Shown piece after piece: positions 1 through 7,598 of a stretch of 64,000 bases of DNA. Source of the DNA: Microbacterium sp. ProA8 (GTDB lineage: Bacteria; Actinomycetota; Actinomycetes; Actinomycetales; Microbacteriaceae); NCBI RefSeq assembly GCF_039905635.1, contig NZ_CP157000.1:1054001-1118000 (forward strand). Reading direction: 5' to 3'. Below the pieces are notes generated by a model. It was not told the origin of the DNA. It searched no databases and saw nothing but the letters and a program-made list of their open reading frames with translations. Both the position numbers and the translations under genes were made by a program. Each line of letters starts with the position of its first letter. Within the stretch, counting starts at the first letter, position 1.

Positions 1-8
1 CCCTAGAT

Positions 9-29
9 TGCGGACCGGAACTGTCCGCA
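9..29. promoter_or_regulatory. Inverted repeat, likely TetR-family operator for the drrAB-like exporter
   Basis: Perfect 7-bp arms TGCGGAC (9-15) and GTCCGCA (23-29) are separated by 7 nt and lie 20 bp before the start codon of the ABC ATPase. The spacing is typical of TetR-family operators. The matching regulator is not in the window and would be expected just upstream. That a repressor binds here is inference. Confidence 0.55.
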
Positions 30-49
30 TTGGTTCCTAACCTGAGGTC

Positions 50-1177
50 ATGGCGAACGAATCGATCATCCAAGCGCAGGGACTCACCAAGCGCTTCACC
101 GTGAAAGGCAAGACCGTCGAGGCCGTGACCGACCTCACGTTCGAGGTGGCGCGCGGCGAGCTCGTCGCGTTCCTCGGACCCAACGGCGCCGGCAAGTCGA
201 CGAGCCTGCGCATGCTCACCACCCTGATTCCGCCGACCGCGGGCACGGCGAAGGTCGTCGGCTTCGACATCCTGAAGCAGCCCGCCGACGTCCGGGCCCG
301 CATCGGGTATGTCGGCCAGCTCACGAGCGGCAGCTTCTCGCAGCGTGCCCGCGACGAGCTGCTGAGCCAGGGCGCGTTCTACGGCATGTCGAAGGCCGCC
401 GCGCGCACCCGGGCCGACGAGCTCATCGAGTCGCTGGACCTGGCCGGCTTCGCGACGCGGTCGGTGCAGCAGCTGTCGGGCGGGCAGAAGCGCCGGCTCG
501 ACATCGCGCTGGGGCTCATGCACGCGCCGCCGCTGCTCTTCCTCGACGAGCCGTCGACCGGGCTCGACCCGCAGAGCCGCGCCAACCTGTGGCAGCACAT
601 CATCGACCTGCGCGCGCAGCACGGCACGACGGTCTTCCTCACCACGCACTACCTCGAGGAGGCCGACCGCTACGCCGAGCGCGTGATGGTCATGGACCGC
701 GGACGCGTGATCGCCGACGACACCGCGACGCGGCTCAAGGCCGAGCTCGCGGGCGACGTGCTCACGTTCGGCTTCGCGACCGAGACGGATGCCGCAGCCG
801 CCGTCTCCGTCGTGCAGAGGCTGATCGACCGCGAGGTGCGACGGACCGGGGAAGAGGCAGCCGGCGAAGGGGAAACCGGCGAAGGGGAAACCGGCGAAGG
901 GGTAGCGCAGACCTTCGTGACCGTGACGGCACCCGAGGGCGACGCGCTGCTCCCCGCCGCCGTGCGCGCACTCGACGCCGCGGGGCTCACGGTCCGCACC
1001 GCGACCGGCGTGCCGCCGACGCTCGACGACGTCTTCCTGGCGCTCACCGGCCGCACCCTGCGCGAAGCGGGCGAGGGCGAGGGTGAGCCCGACGAAGCAG
1101 ATGACAACACGGATGCCTCGGCCGAGGCATCCGGAACCGCCGACGTGGCGGCCGAGAAGACAGGAGCGAACCGATGA
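50..1177 (+). CDS. DrrA-like ABC transporter ATP-binding protein (drug/antibiotic export)
   Basis: This is the ATPase subunit of an ABC-2 type exporter. Walker A (GPNGAGKST) is at about residues 43-51, the signature LSGGQ near 142 and Walker B with LFLDEPSTGLD near 162-173, followed by the switch histidine (TTH). The layout is that of DrrA-type daunorubicin-resistance ATPases with a C-terminal regulatory domain. That domain carries an unusual acidic insert: a 15-bp tandem repeat (861-902) encoding GEGET units, and a tail rich in A, D and E. The stop overlaps the permease start (ATGA, 1174-1177), so the two are translationally coupled. GAGG at 43-46 is the ribosome binding site. The export substrate cannot be told from sequence. 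Confidence 0.9.
   Translation: MANESIIQAQGLTKRFTVKGKTVEAVTDLTFEVARGELVAFLGPNGAGKSTSLRMLTTLIPPTAGTAKVVGFDILKQPADVRARIGYVGQLTSGSFSQRARDELLSQGAFYGMSKAAARTRADELIESLDLAGFATRSVQQLSGGQKRRLDIALGLMHAPPLLFLDEPSTGLDPQSRANLWQHIIDLRAQHGTTVFLTTHYLEEADRYAERVMVMDRGRVIADDTATRLKAELAGDVLTFGFATETDAAAAVSVVQRLIDREVRRTGEEAAGEGETGEGETGEGVAQTFVTVTAPEGDALLPAAVRALDAAGLTVRTATGVPPTLDDVFLALTGRTLREAGEGEGEPDEADDNTDASAEASGTADVAAEKTGANR
861..902 (+). repeat. 15-bp in-frame tandem repeat in the ABC ATPase tail
   Basis: Two full copies and most of a third copy of CCGGCGAAGGGGAAA lie head to tail. They encode the repeating pentapeptide GEGET in the C-terminal domain of the ATPase. The unit length keeps the frame, so copy number can vary without breaking the gene. 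Confidence 0.85.
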
Positions 1178-1968
1178 CCGCCCAGATCCAGACCCGGCCC
1201 GACACCGCGGTACGGGCGAACCCGGCGCGCGACACGTGGAACGTGCTGACGCGCGAGCTGAAGCCCGCGATGCGCGACCCGTTCACGCTGATCTTCAGCC
1301 TCGTGCAGCCGCTGGTGTTCCTCGGGCTGTTCGCGCCGCTGCTGGTCGGCTCGTCGGGCCAGCCGGTGGGCGAGACCCTGCAGTGGTTCGTGCCCGGCGT
1401 ACTCGTGATGATCGTGCTGTTCGGCACCGGCGCGACCGGGTCGAACCTGCAGTACGAGATGATGACGGGCTCGCACGAGCGCACGCTCGTGGCGCCGCTG
1501 GCGCGGTCGTCGCTGCTGGTCGGCCGGGCGCTCAAGGAGATCGTGCCGATCATCGTGCAGGCGCTCATCATCGTGCTCATCGCCTGGCCGTTCGGATTCA
1601 CGATCAACGTCCCGGGGCTGGTGATCGGCCTCGCGCTGCTGGCGGTCTTCGGCATCGGGCTCGGCGCGCTCTCGTACACGCTGGCGCTGAAGACCAAGGA
1701 CCGCGAGTGGCTGTTCTGGGGCGTGCAGCAGACGCTGATCTTCCCGCTGCTGATCCTGTCGGGCATGCTGCTGCCGCTCGACGAAGCACCCGGGTGGATG
1801 CGCGCGATCTCGACCGTGAACCCGATCAACTGGGTCGTGCAGGCCGAGCGGGCGCTGTTCGCCGGCGACCTGGGCGACATCACGGTGCTGTGGGGCTGGG
1901 TCGCCGCGATCGTGCTGGCGGTGGTCGGCCTCGCCGTCGGCATCCGGGCGATGCGCAAGAGCAGCTAG
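1174..1968 (+). CDS. DrrB-like ABC-2 transporter permease
   Basis: This 264-residue integral membrane protein has about six hydrophobic segments and the layout of ABC-2 permeases of the DrrB type. A cytoplasmic N-terminus of about 30 residues (with RELKPAMRDPFTLIF) precedes the first membrane span. The middle section has the conserved region around MMTGSHERTLVAPLARSS. It is the membrane partner of the ATPase with which it overlaps by 4 nt, and together they form a two-gene efflux pump. The gene ends shortly before a double hairpin region. Confidence 0.88.
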   Translation: MTAQIQTRPDTAVRANPARDTWNVLTRELKPAMRDPFTLIFSLVQPLVFLGLFAPLLVGSSGQPVGETLQWFVPGVLVMIVLFGTGATGSNLQYEMMTGSHERTLVAPLARSSLLVGRALKEIVPIIVQALIIVLIAWPFGFTINVPGLVIGLALLAVFGIGLGALSYTLALKTKDREWLFWGVQQTLIFPLLILSGMLLPLDEAPGWMRAISTVNPINWVVQAERALFAGDLGDITVLWGWVAAIVLAVVGLAVGIRAMRKSS

Positions 1969-1981
1969 GCCTGTGCCGTCC

Positions 1982-2024
1982 GGTCGCTGAGCTTGTCGAA
2001 GCGCCTTCGACAGGCTCAGCCACC
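1982..2024. repeat. Imperfect inverted repeat (GGTCGCTGAGCTTGTCGAAG type)
   Basis: Two 20-nt arms (1982-2001 and 2005-2024) match at 18 positions around a 3-nt loop. Such GCTGAGCTTGTCGAAG palindromes are common intergenic elements in Microbacterium-like genomes. It lies directly after the permease stop and could also help end transcription. Confidence 0.7.
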
Positions 2025-2040
2025 GGGGCTTGACGAAGCA

Positions 2041-2077
2041 TGACGGATGCCGCGGCCCTGGGTCGCGGCATCCGTCA
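2041..2077 (+). terminator. Hairpin terminator after the drrAB-like operon
   Basis: Perfect 14-bp arms TGACGGATGCCGCG (2041-2054) and CGCGGCATCCGTCA (2064-2077) surround a 9-nt loop. There is no long T tract, as is usual for high-GC actinobacterial terminators. A hairpin with the same core word follows sucD at 61118-61153. Confidence 0.6.
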
Positions 2078-2150
2078 TCAGTCGGCGGGTGACTCGCAAC
2101 GGGTGTACAACGTGTTCGGCGGTCTGTCGGGAGCGCCGATAACGCACACC

Positions 2151-2156
2151 TAGGAT
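2151..2156 (+). promoter_or_regulatory. -10 hexamer TAGGAT of a probable leaderless gene
   Basis: TAGGAT ends 6 nt before the ATG at 2163, so transcription should start at or next to the start codon. No Shine-Dalgarno sequence fits. The same geometry recurs at several other genes in the window (see findings). Confidence 0.45.
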
Positions 2157-2162
2157 CAGAGG

Positions 2163-5100
2163 ATGACGACGGCGCGACGGCGAGGCATCCTCGCTGTCGT
2201 CACGGCTATCGTCCTGCTGGCGATGGGCGCCGGGGTCGCGTTCGTGGTCGGAGATGCGCTCGGCATCCGCACCGAGCCGGCTGCGCAGATGCAGTCCCAA
2301 GCGCCCGTGGTTGCTGCTGCGACGGATGCCGCGGCCCCGCCCGAGATCACCGCCGTCGACCTGCCCACGACAGAGCGCGTCGACGTCGCGATGGACGAGC
2401 TGCTCGACGCGGTCGCGGACGCACCCGCACGCGCCGGGACGGCATCCCTCGCCGTCGAGATCCTCGGTGCGGACGCCGGCGACGAGGCCGACGGGTACAC
2501 GCTGGACGGCGACGCCGCAGCCCTGCGCATCCAGGCGGAAAGCGAGGCCGGCGCCACACGGGCGATCTACGACCTCGCCGGCCGGGTGCGCGCCGCACAG
2601 CCTCTCACCGACCTGCTCGGCACGCATGCGGCATCCCGTCTGCCGCTGCGAATGAGCGACCTGGGAGCCGTCGGCGTGACGCCCGACCCGGCCGAATGGG
2701 AGTCGGGCGACGACTACTCGCACGCATCCAAGGCGTTCGCCGCCGTCATTCAGCCCGAGGCGCCGTACATCGATGAGACCGCGCTCGCCGCGGCGTTCGA
2801 GGACTTCGACGGATTCCTGCGCCACTCGCTCGCGAACGGCATCAACGCCGTGGCATTCCCGGGTTTCGTCGAGTTCGTCACGTTCGACGACGCGCCGGAC
2901 GGCGCCGTCTATCCCGAAGGCGACGACCACCGCGACAAGGCGCTCGCCCTCCGCGAGGCCTTCGCGCCGTTCTGGGAGCGCGCCGACGAGCTCGGCGTGA
3001 AGGTGTTCCTGCGCACCGACATGCTGGCCCTCACCGGACCCCTCGAGCGCTACCTCATCGACCGTTTCGGATCGCTCGACACCGAGAACCCCGAGTTCTG
3101 GGACGTCTACGCCGCCGGCCTCGACGAGCTGTACGAGGCCGTGCCCGCACTCGACGGCGTGCTGATCCGCATCGGCGAGGCGGGACCCGTCTACGACGTC
3201 GGCGGCTGGGACTACTACTCCGCGCTCGAGGTCACCACCGTCGACGCGGTGCGGACGATGCTCGGGGCGTTCACGGCGCAGGCCGAGGCATCCGATCGCG
3301 AAGTCATCTTCCGCACGTGGAGCGTCGGCGTCGGCGCCGTCGGCGACATGCACACGAACGACGCGTCGTACGAGGCCGTGCTCGACGGCATCGACTCGCC
3401 CGCGCTCATCGTGTCGACGAAGTACACCCTCGGCGACTTCTACACGTGGCTGCCGCTGAACCACACGCTCGAGCAGGGCGATCAGCGGCGCATCGTCGAG
3501 TTCCAGAGCCGCCGCGAGTTCGAGAACTTCGGCGCCTTCGCGAACGATCTCGGCCCGCAGTACCAGGCGGCGCTGCAGCAGCTGCTCGCCGCGAACGACC
3601 GCGTGGAGGGCGTCTGGGTGTGGACGCAGGACGGCGGACCCTGGCGCGCCGGACCGATGTCGCTCTACCTCAAGTCGGGCTTCTGGCAGCTCTACGAGCT
3701 GAACACCCAGGTGGCGGCTGCCCTCGCCCAAGACCCTGAGACTGACGTCGCCGAGGTGAACGCCGACTGGGCGCGGGAGTGGTTCTCGGACGACCCCGCG
3801 ACGGTGCAGGCGATCACCGAGGCCATGGCGCTCTCGCGCGACGCCATCGCGCAGGGGATGTACATCGAGCAATTCGCCGACAAGCGGGTGTTCGCCATCG
3901 GGCTCGAGCCGCCGCCCATGATGTGGATCTTCGAGTGGGACATCCTCACCGGCGACTCCGCCGTGCTCGACGTGCTCTACGCGATCGTGCGCGACAGTGC
4001 TGGTACGGCCGAAGCCGGTGCTGATTCGGTCGAGGCGGGTGCCGGCGGAATCGACGCGGCGATCGCCGGCGGTGCGCAGGCGGTCGCGGACGTCGAGCGG
4101 ATGCGGGATCTCGTGACCGGGACGGATGCCGCGACCTGGCGCTCGCCCGACATGCGCGACGCCTTCGTGGACACCCTGGACTACGAACTCGACACCCTGC
4201 GGCTGCTTCAGGCGTATCGCGCGATGATCCTCCACCAGGGGGAGTGGCACGACACCCTCTCGCCCGACGCGTATGCCCGGTGGGATGCCGACCGTGCCGA
4301 CTACGAGGCGCTCGCCGCCGCGCACCTCGAGCGGTACGAGGGCGACATCGACTATCCCGCGTTCAACCTGACGGCCGCGCAGCTGGGTGTGGAGCGCGCG
4401 GAGCGCGACCTCACGATGGCGTGGCTCGCACGTGGCCTGCTGCTGCTCGCGCTCGCGTGGGTCGTCATCGGCATGCTCGCCGCCCGGACACGCCTGGTCG
4501 CGCGGCCCGGCGCCGCCGCGGCGCGCGCAACGTGGATCGCCTCGACCCGCCCGTGGCGGGCGCGGGAGTCGACGCTCGGCCTGCTCGAACTCGACCGCTG
4601 GCTGCTGTTGATCGTGCCGGCCGCGCTGCTGGTCGCCACACGGGCGGTGCAGACGTCGTTCCTGTCGTGGACGCACGTCGCCGTCACCATCGGCGCGTGG
4701 GTCGTCTTCGCCCTCGTGGTGCGGCTGTTCGTCTGGCGGCGGTCGCCGTGGCCGGTCATCGCCGCGGTCGGCGGGGTCGTGATGCTGCGGTGCATCGTCA
4801 CGCTGTTCGCGCTGTCGTTCACGGGACCGGGCGGCTACTGGTTCGCGTTCTGGACCGACCCGGTGCTGCGCACCGCCTATATCGCGGTCGCCTTCGCGCT
4901 GTTCGTCTGGGTGTTCGTCGCCGCCGGGTGGGCGCTGGCGGCGCAGGTACGCGCGCGCCGCGCCACCGGCTTCGTGCTGGCCGCCGTCGGTGCCGGTCTG
5001 CTGATCCCGTCGGCCGTCGTGGGACTGGTCGGCCTCGAGACGGCGCTCACGCTGTGGAACGACGAGATGGGGCTGCTGCCCTGGGGCCTGGCCCGCATCC

Positions 5101-5270
5101 TCGGCATCACGACCTACCTCGAGATCCCGGATGCCACTCCCTGGGCCGCGGCCGCCTTCGGCGCCGTCCTGCTCGTCGTGGGCACCGCTCTGGCACTGCC
5201 CTGGCGGCGCAGGCGAGCGGTTGCCCGCACGAGCTCCGAGGCGCGCAGCGACGCGCCTGCGGCACCGTAG
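2163..5270 (+). CDS. Membrane protein with glycosidase-like (GH67/GH20-type) ectodomain
   Basis: This 1035-residue protein has an N-terminal signal anchor (about 9-35) and a small domain resembling the N-terminal domain of GH67/GH20 enzymes (about 60-145, with GYTLDGDAAALRIQAESEAG). A long TIM-barrel-like region follows (about 155-540), including FQSRREFENFG, WVWTQDGG and acidic residues in RIGEAGP. After an all-helical stretch there are about seven hydrophobic segments from residue 740 to the end. Membrane glycosidases are not normally fused to a polytopic C-terminal domain. I infer a cell-surface enzyme or sensor acting on a polysaccharide. The family assignment is by motif impression only and the catalytic residues are not certain. 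It stands alone between two terminator-like regions. Confidence 0.6.
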   Translation: MTTARRRGILAVVTAIVLLAMGAGVAFVVGDALGIRTEPAAQMQSQAPVVAAATDAAAPPEITAVDLPTTERVDVAMDELLDAVADAPARAGTASLAVEILGADAGDEADGYTLDGDAAALRIQAESEAGATRAIYDLAGRVRAAQPLTDLLGTHAASRLPLRMSDLGAVGVTPDPAEWESGDDYSHASKAFAAVIQPEAPYIDETALAAAFEDFDGFLRHSLANGINAVAFPGFVEFVTFDDAPDGAVYPEGDDHRDKALALREAFAPFWERADELGVKVFLRTDMLALTGPLERYLIDRFGSLDTENPEFWDVYAAGLDELYEAVPALDGVLIRIGEAGPVYDVGGWDYYSALEVTTVDAVRTMLGAFTAQAEASDREVIFRTWSVGVGAVGDMHTNDASYEAVLDGIDSPALIVSTKYTLGDFYTWLPLNHTLEQGDQRRIVEFQSRREFENFGAFANDLGPQYQAALQQLLAANDRVEGVWVWTQDGGPWRAGPMSLYLKSGFWQLYELNTQVAAALAQDPETDVAEVNADWAREWFSDDPATVQAITEAMALSRDAIAQGMYIEQFADKRVFAIGLEPPPMMWIFEWDILTGDSAVLDVLYAIVRDSAGTAEAGADSVEAGAGGIDAAIAGGAQAVADVERMRDLVTGTDAATWRSPDMRDAFVDTLDYELDTLRLLQAYRAMILHQGEWHDTLSPDAYARWDADRADYEALAAAHLERYEGDIDYPAFNLTAAQLGVERAERDLTMAWLARGLLLLALAWVVIGMLAARTRLVARPGAAAARATWIASTRPWRARESTLGLLELDRWLLLIVPAALLVATRAVQTSFLSWTHVAVTIGAWVVFALVVRLFVWRRSPWPVIAAVGGVVMLRCIVTLFALSFTGPGGYWFAFWTDPVLRTAYIAVAFALFVWVFVAAGWALAAQVRARRATGFVLAAVGAGLLIPSAVVGLVGLETALTLWNDEMGLLPWGLARILGITTYLEIPDATPWAAAAFGAVLLVVGTALALPWRRRRAVARTSSEARSDAPAAP

Positions 5271-5285
5271 CGGCCGGTCGACGTT

Positions 5286-5301
5286 CCCTCCCGAAGGAGG
5301 G
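5286..5301 (+). terminator. Short hairpin after the glycosidase-like gene
   Basis: CCCTCC and GGAGGG flank a CGAA tetraloop, 16 nt after the stop codon. It is a compact GC-rich stem and a plausible terminator. Its 3' arm is also a GGAGG-like sequence, but no start codon follows at a suitable distance. Confidence 0.4.
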
Positions 5302-5386
5302 GGTACGGCACCGTCCTGTCTCGAGCACCCGCGTCGAAGGACTATTCTGGGAAGATCCCCCGAAACGATTCGAAGAGGTATTTCCC

Positions 5387-5905
5387 ATGCGCTCACGAAG
5401 CACAGCACTCCTGTCCATCGCCGCCGTTTCCGGCCTTCTCCTCGCCGGCTGCGCGTCGACCGCCGAGCCCGAGCCCACGTCCACGTCGGCCGCATCGTCG
5501 GTCGTCGAGTCGTCGGTCTCCGAGCCCGCAGCCGCGGGCGAGCGCGTCGGCGCGGACGGCACCGAGCTCGAGGTCTGGAGCAGCATCGTCCCCGACGAGA
5601 GCGCTGCTGCCGTCCTGGACGAGCCGGAAGCCGGCAACCAGTGGGTGACCGTCAACGTCGCCCAGTGGGTCACCGACGAGGACCTCTCGGACGTCGACGT
5701 CGCGCCCGTCCTGCGCTCGACCGAGGACGAGTCGTTCTCGGCCGAGGCCGTGTCGCAGCGCTCGGTCGACGTGCCGATGACGCCGGAGAAGTCCTACACG
5801 TTCGTGTGGAGCTTCCAGGTGCCCGAGGCGCTCGTCGACGCCGAGACCCTCGTGCTCTGCGTCGGCTCGGGTGACGAGGGCTGCAGCAGCCTCGCCGCCG
5901 AGTGA
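5387..5905 (+). CDS. Secreted lipoprotein, DUF-type, function unknown
   Basis: This 172-residue protein has a clear lipoprotein signal: MRSRST, a hydrophobic core and lipobox LLLAGC with the lipidated Cys at about 22. A Ser/Thr/Glu-rich linker (about 25-50) leads to a small beta-rich domain with WVTVNVAQWVTDE, resembling the DUF4352-like immunoglobulin-type domains of actinobacterial lipoproteins. Two cysteines near the end (LCVGSGDEGCSS) could form a disulfide. A possible -10 (TATTCT) lies about 40 nt upstream of the ATG, and AAGAGG at 5373-5378 serves as the ribosome binding site. No partner gene is evident. Confidence 0.7.
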   Translation: MRSRSTALLSIAAVSGLLLAGCASTAEPEPTSTSAASSVVESSVSEPAAAGERVGADGTELEVWSSIVPDESAAAVLDEPEAGNQWVTVNVAQWVTDEDLSDVDVAPVLRSTEDESFSAEAVSQRSVDVPMTPEKSYTFVWSFQVPEALVDAETLVLCVGSGDEGCSSLAAE

Positions 5906-5942
5906 TCCCACGGCGCCGCCCCTTGGGCGGCGCCGGATCCAC

Positions 5943-5984
5943 CGCGTTCGCGCCGTGCACCTCCGGGTGCACGGCGCGAACGCG
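5943..5984 (+). terminator. Strong hairpin terminator after the lipoprotein gene
   Basis: Perfect 19-bp arms (5943-5961 and 5966-5984) close on a TCCG tetraloop and are followed by TTT. A second GC hairpin (GGCGCCGCC...GGCGGCGCC, about 5913-5934) lies just before. Together they form a strong terminator. Confidence 0.8.
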
Positions 5985-6026
5985 TTTCGGTGGGCGGTCT
6001 GACTTCCGGCGATCGGTCGGCATCTC

Positions 6027-6057
6027 TTGTATGCCAATAGTTTGTATGCAAAGCTTT
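6027..6057. promoter_or_regulatory. Direct repeats and palindrome upstream of the OhrR-like regulator
   Basis: TTGTATGC occurs at 6027-6034 and again at 6042-6049, one and a half helical turns apart. It is followed by the palindrome AAAGCTTT (6050-6057), directly before the ATG at 6062. The A/T-rich block stands out against the GC-rich surroundings. It is a likely promoter and autoregulatory site for the MarR-family protein; binding is inferred. Confidence 0.5.
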
Positions 6058-6061
6058 GGCC

Positions 6062-6526
6062 ATGATGACGACGACTGCGACCCCGCTGGAATCGTCGGTG
6101 TGCTTCGCGCTGTACACGTCGATGCAGACGACCCTGCAGCTCTACCGCGACCTGCTCGAGCCGTGGGGGCTGACCTATCAGCAGCTCATGGTGCTCGCGA
6201 TCGTGTGGGAGCGCGACGAGGTCTCGCCGGGCGAGCTCGCCGAGGCGCTGTGCCTCGACGCCAGCAGTGTGTCGGGACTCGTCGGGCGGCTCGAGCGCAT
6301 GGGGTATCTGCACCGCGAGCACCGGTCGACGGATCGTCGCTCGGTGCGGATCACCGCCACCGCGCACGCCCTGGCGGTGCGCGGCGAACTCGGCCATATC
6401 GAGCGCTGCGTCGCGGAGGCCATGCAGGTCACGCCCGCCGACGCCGAGGCTGTCATCGGAACACTCCGGACGCTCCGCACCTCGATGCGCGGCTACGACG
6501 CGCGCGCGGCATCCGTCGCCTCATGA
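6062..6526 (+). CDS. MarR/OhrR-family peroxide-sensing repressor
   Basis: This 154-residue winged-helix regulator has the OhrR hallmark at its N-terminus: a Cys at about residue 14 in SSVCFALYTSMQ, and the following pattern YRDLLEPWGLTYQQLMVL. In OhrR proteins this cysteine is oxidised by organic hydroperoxides, which releases DNA. Two further cysteines (in the recognition domain, EALCLDASSVS, and in HIERCVAE) could form a disulfide. The HTH covers about 48-75 and the wing DRRSVRIT about 85-95. A TTG six nt upstream is an alternative start. The stop overlaps an in-frame ATG of the peroxidase gene, so sensor and effector are co-transcribed. Confidence 0.85.
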   Translation: MMTTTATPLESSVCFALYTSMQTTLQLYRDLLEPWGLTYQQLMVLAIVWERDEVSPGELAEALCLDASSVSGLVGRLERMGYLHREHRSTDRRSVRITATAHALAVRGELGHIERCVAEAMQVTPADAEAVIGTLRTLRTSMRGYDARAASVAS

Positions 6527-6546
6527 ACGGCAAGGAAGGGAAACGC

Positions 6547-7035
6547 ATGACCCTCGAAGAGATCCCCGTCACCACGATCCACGGAGAGACCACCACGTTC
6601 GGCGAGCTCACGGACGGCCGGCTCGCGCTCGTCGTGAACGTCGCCTCGCGGTGCGGGCTGGCTCCGCAGTACGAGCAGCTCGAGGCGCTGCAGAAGGCCT
6701 ACGCCGACCGTGGCTTCATCGTGATCGGCTTCCCGAGCAACCAGTTCCTGCAGGAGCTCTCGAGCGAAGAGGCCGTCGCGGAGTACTGCTCGACGACGTG
6801 GGGCGTGACCTTCCCGATGGCGGAGAAGGTGCGGGTCAACGGCCGCAACGCCCATCCGCTCTACCAGGAGCTGACCGCGACGCCCGACGTCGACGGCAAG
6901 AAGGGCCGCATCACGTGGAACTTCGAGAAGTTCCTGGTCAGCCCGTCGGGCGAGGTCAAGCGGTTCGCGCCGCAGACCAAGCCCGACGCCCCCGAGGTCG
7001 TCGAGGCGATCGAGGCCTGGCTGCCGGGGGAGTAG
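6547..7035 (+). CDS. Glutathione-peroxidase-family thiol peroxidase
   Basis: This 162-residue thioredoxin-fold peroxidase has the catalytic set of the GPx family: peroxidatic Cys36 in NVASRCGL, Gln66 in FPSNQF and Trp124-Asn125 in ITWNF. A second Cys (about 81, in YCSTTWGVTFP) sits where the resolving Cys of thioredoxin-dependent GPx enzymes lies, so the reductant is probably thioredoxin or mycothiol/mycoredoxin rather than glutathione. The start at 6547 is preferred because GGAAGGG lies 5-7 nt before it. An in-frame ATG at 6523 overlaps the regulator stop. Pairing with an OhrR-like regulator is unusual, since the usual partner is Ohr. Confidence 0.9.
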   Translation: MTLEEIPVTTIHGETTTFGELTDGRLALVVNVASRCGLAPQYEQLEALQKAYADRGFIVIGFPSNQFLQELSSEEAVAEYCSTTWGVTFPMAEKVRVNGRNAHPLYQELTATPDVDGKKGRITWNFEKFLVSPSGEVKRFAPQTKPDAPEVVEAIEAWLPGE

Positions 7036-7038
7036 TCC

Positions 7039-7070
7039 CGCCGCTCAGGCGGACGTCCGCTCAAGCGGCG
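7039..7070. terminator. Bidirectional hairpin between convergent genes
   Basis: CGCCGCT (7039-7045) pairs with AGCGGCG (7064-7070), with a perfect palindrome GCGGACGTCCGC nested inside. It spans the gap between the convergent peroxidase and yccF genes and overlaps the last yccF codons. Confidence 0.5.
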
Positions 7071-7450
7071 CGGACCAGGTCGGCGGGGACGATGTCCTTG
7101 CCGAGCGGCATGAGCGAGATCGGCACGAGCTTGAAGCTCGCGATGCCCAGCGGGATGCCGATGATCGTGATGCACAGCGCGACGCCCGTCACGATGTGAC
7201 CGATCGCGAGCCACCAGCCGGCGAGGATCACCCACACCACGTTGCCGAGGAACGATCCGACGCCGGCGCCCGGCTTGTCGACGACGGTGCGGCCGAAGGG
7301 CCACAGCGCGTACAGGCCGATGCGAAACGAGGCGATGCCCCACGGGATCGTGAAGATCAGGATGCACAGCAGCACCCCCGCCAGCAGGTAGCCGAGGAAC
7401 ATCCAGAAGCCCGACAGCACGAGCCAGATGACGTTGAGGAGGGTGCGCAC
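7061..7450 (-). CDS. YccF-family inner membrane protein
   Basis: This 129-residue protein consists of two copies of a YccF/DUF307-type unit. Each has a pair of hydrophobic helices followed by the signature IPWGIASFRIGLYALWPFG (first copy) or IPLGIASFKLVPISLMPLG (second). The fold family is well known but has no firmly assigned function. The start is a GTG with no Shine-Dalgarno sequence. GAGAAT on the minus strand lies exactly 6 nt before it, consistent with a leaderless transcript. Confidence 0.85.
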   Translation of the reverse strand: MRTLLNVIWLVLSGFWMFLGYLLAGVLLCILIFTIPWGIASFRIGLYALWPFGRTVVDKPGAGVGSFLGNVVWVILAGWWLAIGHIVTGVALCITIIGIPLGIASFKLVPISLMPLGKDIVPADLVRAA

Positions 7451-7522
7451 GGGTCGATTCTCTCGATCGGATGCCGCGAACCCGGTGTGAGGCCGGGTGC
7501 AGGGCTGGTTGTCGTTCCGTTC

Positions 7523-7592
7523 AACAGGTCAACCGGCCTTCTACAGGAGGTTGGTTCGTTTCAACGTCCTGTAGAGGCGCGGTTGACCTGTT
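7523..7592. repeat. 70-bp two-step inverted repeat
   Basis: Outer 12-bp arms AACAGGTCAACC (7523-7534) and GGTTGACCTGTT (7581-7592) and inner 9-bp arms TCTACAGGA (7540-7548) and TCCTGTAGA (7567-7575) are both perfect. The result is an extended hairpin or cruciform. It lies between the yccF promoter and the end of the converging small membrane-protein gene. It may be a terminator for that gene or a mobile palindromic element. Confidence 0.75.
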
Positions 7593-7598
7593 CGGGGG

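Noticed and set aside
2016..5495. 1159-codon open frame on the minus strand opposite the glycosidase-like gene
   Set aside because: High-GC genes leave long antisense frames. The plus-strand gene has a signal anchor, domain-like motifs and membrane helices, while the minus frame is Arg/His/Asp-rich low-complexity with no domain.
5943..5984. Large hairpin as a possible small RNA
   Set aside because: It lies right after a stop codon and is followed by TTT, so a terminator is the simpler reading.
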